From Arcuatula senhousia (lineage: Eukaryota > Mollusca > Bivalvia > Mytilida > Mytilidae): a DNA stretch of 64,000 nucleotides. The notes beneath the pieces were generated by a model. The model saw only the letters and a list, made by a program, of their open reading frames with translations. It was not told the DNA's origin and searched no databases. Shown piece by piece: positions 24,805 to 35,167 of the stretch (position 1 is its first letter; each line of letters opens with the position of its first letter). A program made the position numbers and the translations under genes. The stretch covers positions 34,501,275-34,565,274 of the forward strand of contig OZ020308.1 of the NCBI GenBank assembly GCA_963971305.1, in the 5' to 3' direction.

Positions 24805-25060
24805 TGAGAGTCGTTGGTGTAGTGGTAAACGCGATGGGCTACCAACACCAAGGTTCATGGTTCGATCCTTGTCATGGGTGAACATATCATGAACCAATTT
24901 TCCTACTCTCGTTCGATTCCATTTATAAGGATGCTTTCATGTAAAGATGTTTGTCCTTCGGAAGGAACGAAAAACAGGTTGTCCCGTGTATGGGGATAAC
25001 AATTCCCTGTATACGTTGGAAATTCCTTTGTAGAGTTCGATAAGAGTAGCAAGGTTTGCT
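24805..25060 (+). mobile_element. tRNA-derived SINE, copy 1
   Basis: The tRNA-like head has box A (TTGGTGTAGTGGTAAACGCG) and box B (GGTTCGATCCTTG). It is followed by a body shared with 50169-50512: CATGAACCAAT, then TCCTTCGGAAGGAACGAAAA, then GGTTGTCCCGTGTATGGG, then TTTGTAGAGTTCGATAAGAG. The internal Pol III promoter would drive its transcription. It is diverged and ends short of the 3' part found in copies 2 and 3. Confidence 0.85.
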
Positions 25061-25178
25061 TCAAAGACCTTTGCATAAACTGCAAACTTGAAACGGGTTG
25101 ACATCAGAATACAGCTTGTTTTCAAGTTTATTATTAATATATAAGGTTAAATTTAACTAAGACTCTACTGAGTAAATA

Positions 25179-26250
25179 TACTCTCTCAAAAAAGAAACGC
25201 AAAATGCAAAAATTTTGAAATTACATCGCATACAAAAGTCGAGTTTTATATCATCAATTGTTGCAATATCATTATGAAATTTTACTTGGCAATTGTAAAG
25301 GGACCATATTTTCTTTAATTGCAAAAACTTTCATAAAATGTCGACAAATCGAGTGCGCATACCAATCAGAATTATGTCATGCAAGACAGTTCGTTTGCAA
25401 GACACATGAGACAGTACTCAAACTGCCATCCCCATACTCAAAAAGAACGTTCCGTACAAGATTTCAATATCATTCTTATAACCCTCTTTCCGTGGTTTTT
25501 GATCGCGCAATAAGGCGTTTGCGCATATGCAGACCCAATTTAATCAGTAGATGCACGATTTTTCTTAAGATCAAAATTTTTAGAAGGTCTTTAAAAAGCA
25601 AAAATGTGTTTTACGTTGGTAATGTTATTGGTAAGGCATCTCATGTACCCATTTGACTCTTGATGCACTACACTCCGCTCCAACCGATATGTCGTGTACG
25701 GGGGAAATTCACGCCTCGTGTTGAGTCTAATATCAACCACTTAAGACGTAATCATCGTTATGATAATTATGGTATCAAAGAAAGAAAGATTTTTGCATGG
25801 TTATGGAACCAAAAAAGTAACCATTTCAAATATCGGTTACCAGAAGTACTGGCTGTTAGCTAAGACTATCAATTTTTATGATTTTTCAAAGTTGGATAAG
25901 CGCAAGCGCTAGCGCCACTCGATGTTTTTTAAAAAACGTGGGGTAAGGGAGCAAAGGCTTCAATTTGTGTGAAAATGGGAGCCAGAAGATCGTATGCAGC
26001 GTTTTTTTAGGAACCGAGAGAACACAAGTGAAGTCGTAATTTTATCATTTAGTCGGTATTACTACAGGTGTCGTTGCGCCTTTGTTGGCTGGTAAATTTG
26101 AATTTTGCTTATATCAAACGTAAGATTAATCATGTTTCTGCAAAATTTCACATTCGTACGACAATTTTTAGTTGAAATTCAACAGTTTTTTATTTCAATG
26201 GTATTTTTAATATCTTTATATATATGTTGCGTTACTTTTTTGAGAGAGTT
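25179..26250. mobile_element. Tc1/mariner-type TIR element, transposase not intact
   Basis: Left TIR TACTCTCTCAAAAAAGAAAC (25179 on) and right TIR, read from 26250 on the minus strand, AACTCTCTCAAAAAAGTAAC. Both continue GCA and both are flanked by TA (25177-25178 and 26251-26252), the target duplication of the Tc1/mariner superfamily. The length is 1072 bp, about what a single 340-residue transposase would need. I see no uninterrupted D,D(E/D) transposase in either strand: the ORFs at 25258-25656 and 25660-25863 show no convincing motifs. It is a decayed or internally replaced copy. Confidence 0.8.
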
Positions 26251-26454
26251 TATTTTAAGACATGTTTAGAGATATTCTTATCTTAAAGCATATTGATTAA
26301 AACGCAATTCTCCATTATTCTCGCATGTGAATTGTGAGAAAAAAAACGATTGTCCAACGTACAATATGTTGCTTGGTTAATCTTAATTCAAAGTTCCGTT
26401 AATGAGTTAGTGACCATTACTGTTAAAACATGATTAGTGTGATTGATCCCAAAT

Positions 26455-27045
26455 TTTTAAACAATTTAGAATTTAACAATCGGGAATATCAATAACAAAA
26501 AATTATTAGAAATTTAATTGGTAAATTCGTCTCTTACAAGTCTTACGACCAGGCTTGTGATTTTCCTCTGGACCTCTGGTCTCTAGCAGCGGTGATCGAC
26601 CCAGTGATTTCAAAATACAAATTTGGTTATACTGTATATCGATATTCTCATCAGCAGCATTTGAATCAAAACATTGGAAGGTAAAAAACAAAAGTATTGA
26701 ATGAAAAGTTCTCAAAGCCAACAAAATCCAACAAGAAGCCAAATCCAGCACCGAGGATATCGACCATGTGCAGTACAAGGAAAGAAAACTGGTGTTTAAA
26801 ACAATTTAGAATTTAATAATCGGGAATTTCAATAACAAAAATATATTAGAAATTTAATGGTCAGATAAGTCTATCGACCAGGCTCGTGTTTACCCTCGGG
26901 GAGCGGTTATCGACCCAGTGATTTCAAAATACAATACCATAACTGGTATAAAATCGGTTAATTTTATTATGCTGTATATCGATATTTCAAGGAGCAACCT
27001 CTCATCAGCAGCATTGAAGTAATCAAAACATTGAAGGAATTTTAC
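26455..27045 (-). repeat. Dispersed satellite-family copy, about 1.5 monomers, inverted
   Basis: On the minus strand this reads as the satellite of 12.9-17.3 kb. Visible parts on the plus strand are CACCGAGGATATCGACCATG, ACCAGGCTTGTGA, GACCTCTGGTC, ATCGACCCAGTGATTTC and CATCAGCAGCATTTGAATC. The second, partial monomer begins at about 26800. It is well diverged from the array, so it is an older copy. Confidence 0.8.
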
Positions 27046-27224
27046 GTGTCAGAATTTCAATAATCATTGAGAATTTTAGTTTTAGAAGCAATTTTTCTAA
27101 TGAAAAACAGTGCATCCACAATTTAAGGATTATAACAAAATTTCTCTACAGATGCTTTTGTTTTCCTCAAATAAGTGTGAACTGGATAAAACAGAACCTG
27201 ATTTTGGATTTTTTTTAACTCATA

Positions 27225-30200
27225 TTACTGTTTTTCAAAAATTTCGAATGAGACTTTGTCCGTTTCCAGAAATGATTTTTCATCGTTTAAAGTCACATCC
27301 ACTTTTTCCTTCTGGTCTTTTGATCTCTGAATCTCAAGCTCTCTAGTCCATTTGAACTGAAGTACACCATAGAGGCAAATTGATATGGCAAGTAGTGATA
27401 GACAAAACACAACCTTAGTAAATACACATAAATAACTTGATGTCGCAAAGTAGACAGTCCATGCTATTCCTCTCCAAAATTGAAGATTGGAAAAGGCTGT
27501 CTCTTTCTTTTCAGGAAATAACAATGGAATTTTAGCTGAAACAGAAACAATGTTAAATTATTTTACATTTTTCAGGTAAAAGTGAATGATGATTAGTTGT
27601 GTTGAAAGTAGCTGGAGTTTTCAACTTTCAGAACTCTTGAATAAACACTCATTTTTTTCCTCGATATCAGTCATTCAACAGTATGTCAGATGAAATGATT
27701 CGTGATTATCTAAATTAGTTTTAGTTGTTCGTTGTACTGAGATAATTGCCTTACCATCGCGTTTGTGTCTTGTGTATATATATCAAACCCAAAGATCGCA
27801 ATTGAAGAGGAATGTTTAACGCTTAAAACTGGTTTAACCAATCATTTAAATGCCTGAACCAAGTCAGACCTTTGCAATCTTTCTGATTGTTGTACTAAGA
27901 TGATCATTTTATCCCTGTTATGTCTCACGGTAATGTTGCGAATGGTGTTACTACTAGACCCTAAGATTGCAATTGAATAGGGAGGTTTGGGACGCCATAA
28001 AACCTGGTTTAACCCACTATTTCATTTGTAATGCTTGTACCAAGTCAGGACCATGGTGATCTATAATTTACCCGGTGTGCCTTCCATGTTTTGTCTTTTC
28101 ACTTGGACATCCTCAACGTTCGGTAATTTGTTATTACCTTCAATTTCTCTAGCAAATGAGAATAATCATTAAAGCTCGTTAGTTTTGTCATTACCAATAT
28201 AACGGGATTCATTATTTATCAATCGTGAAGTATACGCACTACATATGGAAGTGAGTATGTTACTTTTTTATAAAGTATAAGTTATAATTTAATAATTTAA
28301 ATCGTTTTAATTTTTCGATTCATCTTACACTAATATGACCATCTCAGTCAAATGAGACAATGACCCTTCAGTATAATATGGACAGAGTTATTATTTAATT
28401 TATGACTTACCAAAGATATCTATTTTATAGACACTTTCTGAGAATCCTGCTAACACTGCTACCAAGAATACAAAGGGTAAATGTTCTTTTGTTGGGTTCC
28501 AAATTAACCAAAGTCCCATGTATAAGAAATATATGACTGTTCCCATGGCAACCAATATGTAACCATGGACACATTTCGCTACTTTTGGCAATATTTTCAT
28601 AAATATCGTAATTGAAAGGCAAAACGAAGCCATCACATAACCAACCATTCCAATACCAAAAGGACAAGCAACGTACGCCTGAAAGACAACCATAATATGT
28701 AGTAATAAGAGAATCAAAACATATATAGATTGGTTACAACAGTCAATCAATAATATACTTTATTATACCTCAGTAGTGTTTTTCTTTAATAAATGTGTAT
28801 ACAATATTTTCACTATTTTTTCTGTTTTCTAGCTTTGAACTATTGACCGGTCAATAGTTTCCGAACTATTGCCCTCGCCACAACTATTTGGCCTCTGACG
28901 TCATTAAGCCCCGCCTTTAGCCAATCGTTTTCTTTATTTCATTTTGATTGATTTATTCATGTTACGTCACACTACATATAATTAATTGCACGTGTTTTCC
29001 GTGTTAAACTTTTATAAGTACTTTCAATGCAACTTTTTAGTACGTTTTTTAAAAATGATTGATTTTTTATCATTATTATATATGCATTTTTAAATGGTCA
29101 AATATTATAAACGTTCTCATCTGTTGTTTCTTTCGGTATAATAAAATACTTACTGACTGGGTATTCGGGAAATAGATATATTATTTTCCCTCGGAGACAA
29201 CTGTTGCCTTCGGCTACGCCTCAGGCAATAGTTGCACCTCGGGGAAAATAATCTACCTATTTCCCTCATACCCAGTCAATAAGTATAAAATATTGTAGAG
29301 AGAGCGTGTTTTCATAGTTCGTTACAACAGTTACAATTTGTGCTATTGAATTACTGCTAGACACTTAGAGCGTGATGATAAGCATCCTTACTGTTCCAAG
29401 GCGAGATCAGAACAAGTTGTATAATTACTGAATCACGTGACATTTCGTCATTTCTTGTCGAATGCCACTGACAACACACGTATTTTGAAGATATCTGAAA
29501 AATATACTTTAAAATAGTATTCCGGTTCATAGTTTGTATTATTGCAATTGTATTGTACTTTGAATTTAACTACCTATTTTTTTTATTTGATTTCGTGTTA
29601 TGACGTTCAAGGGTGTATTTTTCGCTCGGTATTTTTTTCTTTGTTTTCTAAAATTGTTGTTCAATAAATATGACTTTGAGCACCTATTTTGCTTAAAGTT
29701 TCTTATTCTATTTTTAACATACCTTTGCAAAATCAGCGTACAAAAAGAAAGGTAAAAGTCCTGTTGCTACAATATATGGTAACAACAATACAAGTTTCAT
29801 ATCTGATAAAGCCGAAAACATGGAGTAAAGAGATTTTCCAACCGTCTTATTTTGAATCCATTTACTCTTTGGTAATGGGGGTAAAAAGAATATCGTCAAA
29901 AGCAAACCTATGACGTCAAACGCAAGATATACTGAAATCAACTGGAAAATAGTTGCTTGTGATGGTTTAAAAATGTCTGAATCGATTGTTGTGGAGTTGG
30001 ATGGTACCTTTTTGTCACAATCGAGAACACCACATTGAAATGTAATATTGCTTTTGTAAAGGTAGATATTGTTTCTAAATATAACAGACGATACAATACT
30101 GCCAACTGCAAACGCAACACTATGAATCGAATAGAACACACCGTTGAGACGATTTAAAGTATTTAATATTTTCTTTTCATGTTTCTGAGATGTTGTGGCC

Positions 30201-30616
30201 GCACAAGAAGTTAAATATAGACTCTGGCATATCCATAAAGGGCCTGTTACAAGTCCTAGAAGCACGGAAGATGGGATCAAAGTGAAAAAACGCGGATAAA
30301 AATTACTCCCAACATATAAAGTATGACCTAAAATTGCTATAATCGTACACAGTTTGCCGCCGATGACTTTAATGCCCAATGGAGCTACAATACACGATAT
30401 TAAAGATGCAGCGTAAACGCATGCCAACGATTTTGTCCCCAATCCTTCCTCAATGTTCAAACTTGACTGCAAGGCTTGAATAGACATGAATGCGGAAAAA
30501 ACAAAGAAGAATGCAAATGACAGGATATATGTGCATTGTATTGGATTCTGTATTTTTTCTGTCTCTTCCAACGTGTGAAGTGTCAGATGGAATCGCAATC
30601 TTAATTTGGAGGACAT
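27225..30616 (-). CDS. UNC93-like transmembrane protein, paralogue B (3 coding exons)
   Basis: Same family and exon plan as gene A, lying upstream of it in head-to-tail order. Coding exons on the minus strand: 30616-29723 (894 nt), 28678-28411 (268 nt) and 27535-27225 (311 nt), about 490 residues. Donors are AAG|GTATGT and TTTG|GTAAGT; acceptors are TCTTTCAG|GC and CTGTTTCAG|CT. A strong acceptor (CTCTCCTTTCAG) lies only 5 nt before the ATG, so exon 1 of the mRNA is 5' UTR. Twelve membrane segments are predicted. The long loop keeps C-G-V-L-D-C. Gene A is the closest relative in the window (F-S-A-F-M-S, E-G-L-G-T-K-S-L-A and L-L-G-L-V-T-G-P-L-W-I are shared). The tail is charged and Lys/Glu-rich. 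Transport activity is not established for this subfamily; roles as channel or receptor partners are known only for other members. Confidence 0.9.
27785..27890. repeat. Dispersed repeat R1, copy 4 (intron 2 of gene B)
   Basis: AAAGATCGCAATTGAAG, then AAAACTGGTTTAACC, then AAATGCCTGAACCAAGTCAG, then TTTGCAATCT. Confidence 0.6.
27957..28062. repeat. Dispersed repeat R1, copy 5 (intron 2 of gene B)
   Basis: GATTGCAATTGAATAGG, then GACGCCATAAAACCTGG, then TTTAACCCACTATTTC, then TGTACCAAGTCAGGACC. It is in tandem orientation with copy 4, about 65 bp away. Confidence 0.65.
29142..29292. repeat. Hairpin element, arms about 60-65 nt (intron 1 of gene B)
   Basis: The left arm contains ACTGACTGGGTAT, GGGAAATAGAT and ATTATTTTCCC, then GCAACAGTTG-like sequence. 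The right arm reverses these (CAATAGTTGCACC, GGGGAAAATAAT, CTATTTCCC, ATACCCAGTCAATAAGT). The tip is the CTTCGGCTACGCCTCAGG stretch. At 28838-28859, 290 bp away, there is a separate 22-bp perfect palindrome centred on GACCGGTC. Confidence 0.8.
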
Positions 30617-30739
30617 AACTTCTGAAAGGAGAGAAAAGAAAATTTTAAAGCATAACTATAACGGTTATATGTTTGTTCTTGCTAAAACATCAACACAAAA
30701 ATTGGTTTAGCCTTTTTATCACCTGTGACAAGCATATTG

Positions 30740-31183
30740 CTAACACAGGGTTATGTAGCTACAATACTGTAGCTCCTTTAAAATCTTTGGCGGATTCCGC
30801 CAAATCAAAAATGTTCAACAAATTTAAGCTTTTCAAAAAGCTGGGGAAGCTTCGCCGTAGCGTCATTTAAAGGAAAGATAAGTGTATATTAGTTAATATT
30901 TAAAAAAAATACAAGTCAATGGTCTACCAGAACTTTATAGAATGCATCAGGAACATGCCTTTAATTACAATGCATAATGAATATTATCGTGATATTGAAA
31001 CGTTACTATATATGGAAGACACATGTTGCATCCGACTTTTGATAGTTGGTAAACAAAATAAATGGGTTTCGTGTACCGGTACACACTTGTATGACACAAT
31101 AGAGCATTATAGGAGGTAGCTTAATGTACATGTACGTGCCTATAACATTTATAGACACGTACATTTAGCTACTTCCTATAATG
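30740..31183. repeat. Hairpin repeats upstream of gene B
   Basis: Bases about 30745-30870 carry a TAGCTACAATACTGTAGCTCC family motif, also found inverted and repeated at 34190-34320 and once near 39017-39036. Bases 31105-31183 form a hairpin: CATTATAGGAGGTAGCTTAA..GTACGTG against CACGTACAT..TAGCTACTTCCTATAATG, with a short loop. Confidence 0.6.
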
Positions 31184-31190
31184 ATAATTA

Positions 31191-33012
31191 TACAAGAGGC
31201 TCCCAGGAGCCTGAATCGCTCACCTGGTCTTGATGTCAACCCTATGAAGACTTTTGTATAGCTAAATGAGCTGAATGTTTATAAGCATGAAAAATCTTTT
31301 CTCTATTTGCAATTGCTTTCATTCTAAATAATCAAAAAAACACTAAGGGGCTGTAACCCCTATAAGGGGTTATCAGACAACTTCGACCCTATGGAGACTT
31401 TTGTAGAGCTAAATGAGCTGAACATTTAAGCAAGCAACAGCTTTTCTCTATCTGCAATAGTTTTTATTCTTTAAGCCAAAAACACTATTTTTGCCTTTAA
31501 GGGGCTGTAACCCCTATAAGGGGTCATCTGACAACTTTGACCCTGTGAAGACTTTTGTAGAGTTTAATGAGCTGAACATTTTAGCAAGCAACAGGTTTTC
31601 TCTATCTGCAATAATTTCATTCTATAGGCCAAAAATACCATTTTTCACCTTTAAGGGGCTGTAACCCCTATAAGCGGTCATCTGACAACTTTGACTTTAT
31701 GGAGACTTTTGTAGAGCTAAATGAGCTGAACATTTAAGCAAGCAACAGCTTTTCTCTATTTACAATAGTTTTTATTCTTTAGGCCAAAAACACTTTTTTT
31801 CGCCTTTAAGGGGCTGTAACCCCTATAAGGGGTCATCTGACAACTTTGACCTTATTGAGACTTTTGTAGAGCTAAATGAGCTGAACATTTAAGAAAGCAA
31901 CAATTTTTCTCTATCTACAATAGTTTTCATTCTATAGGCCAAAAACATGCAAAAACGCTATTTTTCACCTTTAAGGGGCTTTAACCCCTATAAAGGGTCA
32001 TCTGACAACTTCGACCCCATGGAGACTTTTGTAGAGCTAAATGATCTGAACATTTTAGCATGCAACAGCTTTTCTCTATCTACAATAGTTTTCATTCTGT
32101 AGGCCAAAAACACTATTTTCGCCTTTAAGGGGCTGTAACCCCTATAAAGGGTCATCTGACAACTTTGACTCTATGGAAACTTTTGAAGAGCTAAATGAGC
32201 TGAACATTTAAGCAAGCAACAGCTTTTCTCTATCTACAGTAGTTTTCATTCTATAGGCCAAAAACATGCAAAAACGCTATTTTTCACCTTTAAGGGGCTG
32301 TAACCCCTATTAGGGATCATCTAACAACTTTGACCTTACGGAATCTTTTGTAGAGCTAAATGTGCTGAACATTTAAGCAAGCAACAGGTTTTCTCTATTT
32401 GCAATAGTTTTCATTCTATAGGCCAAAAACACTATTTTTTGCCTTTAAGGGGCTGTAACCCCTATAAGGGGTCATCTGACAACTTTGACACAATGGAAAC
32501 TTTTGTAGAGCTAAATGAGCTGAACATTTAAGCAAGCAACAGCTTTTCTCTATTTACAATAGTTTTCATTCTATAGGCCAAAAACATGCAAAAACGCTAT
32601 TTTTCACCTTTAAAAGGCTGTAACTCCTTTAAGGGATCATCTGACAACTTCGACCAAATGGAGACTTTTGTAGAACTTTTGATGCTGAAGCAGTAGCGTG
32701 GCATCAGATTTCATCTATCTCTTTATTTTTGATTTACAAGCCAAAAACAGTAGTCTGACCCCCCTGGTCTATTTTTAGTAATGGTGGCCATGTTTTTTGA
32801 CGGATCAAAAATTGAAACACAATTTTGGTGTAGGACACCCTAAGGATCATTCATACCAAGTTTCATTAAATTTTGTTCAGTAGTTTCAGAGGAGAAGATT
32901 TTTGAAAAAATGGTTAACAGACGACAGAGGACGACGACGACAGACGACAGACGACGACGACGGACGCCAAGTGATGGTAATAGCTCACATTTCGGTCCAG
33001 GTGAGCTAAAAA
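31191..33012 (+). mobile_element. Subrepeat-bearing element E1, about 1.8 kb
   Basis: The left end is ACAAGAGGCTCCCAGGAGCC + TGAATCGCTCACCTGG; the right end is TTTCGGTCCAGGTGAGCTAA. Between them are nine or so 150-168 bp subrepeats, each with GGGGCTGTAACCCC + TATAAGGGG, GTAGAGCTAAATGAGCTGAAC, AAGCAACAGCTTTTCTCTA and AGGCCAAAAACA (at about 31348, 31502, 31655, 31807, 31975, 32127, 32295, 32449, 32613). A (GAC)n-rich microsatellite at 32918-32975 and GGACGCCAAGTGATGG precede the right end. No ORF has coding features. Relatives lie at 35168-38424, 41083-41300 (-), 50625-51110 (-) and 60740-62072. Confidence 0.85.
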
Positions 33013-34471
33013 GGACTATGACCATCTGTGATACATGTATATTACTTTCACGCAACAGTCTTAAGATATTCGATAAACAAGAAGCAGAAGGGTTACGAAA
33101 AAAAATGCTTGATATAGAAGAAATCCATACTTGGCAAATGATATATAGTTACCGAAAAACTGCGATGAAAAAATTTTGTGACGCCACAGCACCACTTTGC
33201 AAGACCAGGGATACTGAAAAGGTGACTCTTATTTGTCGCTTTGCACACATTGCAAGTGAATTTTAAAATACACTGAACGTGCACAAGTATTGGTAACCCG
33301 TCCATAGTTGCAATTTAAAGCCAATGTGTCCTTTATTTGTATGCTGGAATAGCCCCTACCAGAAAAAAGACTTATAAGTATATATCTAACAACATGGCTA
33401 AAATATAGATGCTCACGAGTCAGATGAAGAGAAATGTGATGTAAAATGTACATGTACTTATTAAAGAACAACTTAAGTAAGTAACCATGAAACTATTATT
33501 AAAACAGACATGAAAAGAAACTAATATAGTATGTACTGATTCCATATGGAGCCGAACTTTTCAGAACGATGTCATTATGCTTTTATATTAACCCAAAGTG
33601 TTTATCAAAGAAAAAAAAGCTTATAGTTGGATGAAAAAACACAGCAAGAATCTAGACTTATAAATAATATGAAAATGTTGATTACAACAAAATTTATGTA
33701 ATCCATTTTTGCTCGGCGATCAATAAATATCACGTGATCAACTATTTTAATGGATTTGTCAATGCAATTTTAATCAACGGTAAACATCAAATTGTACCGT
33801 GTCCAGTTCTGCAGTGCACAAAATGGCCTTATCATGATCAAATCGTCTCTTCTCAGTTTCTGATTCACGAAAATAGTTATTGGGTAAGCCAATGAAACGA
33901 TATGTTACTTTTGCAATCTTATTAAACAGCCAATCAACGCGTTCATAAGTGATTGATTATTTCTAGATGGCGTGAATATCCTATGAAATTAATAGCTTCG
34001 CACCTTGATGGGAAGCAAAGAGCTATATTATTGTAGCTAAGGGTTATGTTGCTCTTCGGTTGTTTACGTGACTTAAGAAATTTTACAGAAGACATCTGTT
34101 ATTCTATCTCAAAGATGAACAGTGGGTGTGTTGGTGCGATTTATCGACGTACCTGGCAACAAAAATGAACAGAGATGTAGGTTTGACATAGAGGGTTATA
34201 GCTACAATAATGAAGCTCCTTTAACATTTTTGATTGGGCCAAATCAAAGATGTAAAGGAGCTACATTATTCAATCAAAAATGTTAAAGGAGCTACATTTT
34301 TGTACAGTATTGTAGATAAGAGGGTCGGTAAACAGAGATGTTGGTTTGATATATAGACGGTTAGTATATAGTTGCCCTTTAGCGGGTTTTACCCACATTG
34401 AATAGATAACTAGCAACGTGCTCTTGGAAGCAAGAACTGTTTACTCTCCCAGAGCATCTGAGTTTACTTTG
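33013..34471. other. Non-coding spacer
   Basis: No gene is supported. It includes the inverted TAGCTACAATAATG / AGCTCCTTTAACATTTTTG repeats at 34190-34320, which can pair with each other. Confidence 0.4.
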
Positions 34472-35008
34472 TAGATCTCATTTCGACGAGAGCTTACGTT
34501 GCTAATTACGGTTGGTGTCTAATATCTACAAGAAACTATGACATTTACCCACTTGCCCAACACAAAGATGCATATCCGCAATGTGTCTGTTGGTAATAAT
34601 TGTATAAAGTTGAAGAATGATCTTGAAATTCAGATAACACAAAACAGGCACCTCTATAGCGTGACGGACAGAAGGGTGGTCGGATGTAATGACTCGACAT
34701 CTAGACCTGTTTTCGCCTACGGCACGTCACGAAACACTATAGATCTCGTTTCGACGTGAGTTTACGTTGCTAATTACGGTTGGTGCCTATGAAATTTACC
34801 CCTCTTCCCCAACAAAAAGGTGCATATCTGCAATTTGTCTGTTGGTAACAATTGCATTACGTTGAAGAATGATCTTGAGATTCAGATTACGCAAAACAGG
34901 CACCTCTATGGCATAATTATAAGGCACGGACAGAAGGAAGGATGCTCGGATGTAGTGACTCGAGTATTACACCTGTTTTAGTCTACGGCATGTCACGAAA
35001 CATGCGAG
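34472..35008. repeat. Two-copy direct repeat, 268-bp period
   Basis: Copy 1 runs 34472-34739 and copy 2 runs 34740-35008. Shared landmarks in order: TAGATCTC.TTTCGACG, TTACGTTGCTAATTACGG, TTGAAGAATGATCTTGA, AAAACAGGCACCTCTATGG/AGC, GACGGACAGAAGG or its variant, and TCTACGGCA/CACGTCACGAAAC. Copy 1 starts after a fragment resembling the retroelement 3' tail (CTCTCCCAGAGCATCTGAG). Confidence 0.85.
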
Positions 35009-35167
35009 AATGTCTCGGTTAACCTCGCATTTCTAACCATTTCTAAGAAGTAAAGGTGTACCAAAGGGGTAATCAAACTCGTTAAACCGAAAACACAAAG
35101 ACAAAATCGGTAGACAAAAAAATGATCATAACGAATTTTTTTGCAATATACATACTATATTATAATT

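Noticed and set aside
24808..24880. True tRNA gene
   Set aside because: Boxes A and B are present, but the acceptor stem does not pair properly and the SINE body follows directly.
32910..33266. 118-codon ORF beginning with an Arg/Asp-rich stretch
   Set aside because: The N-terminus is the translated GAC microsatellite and the rest lacks features.
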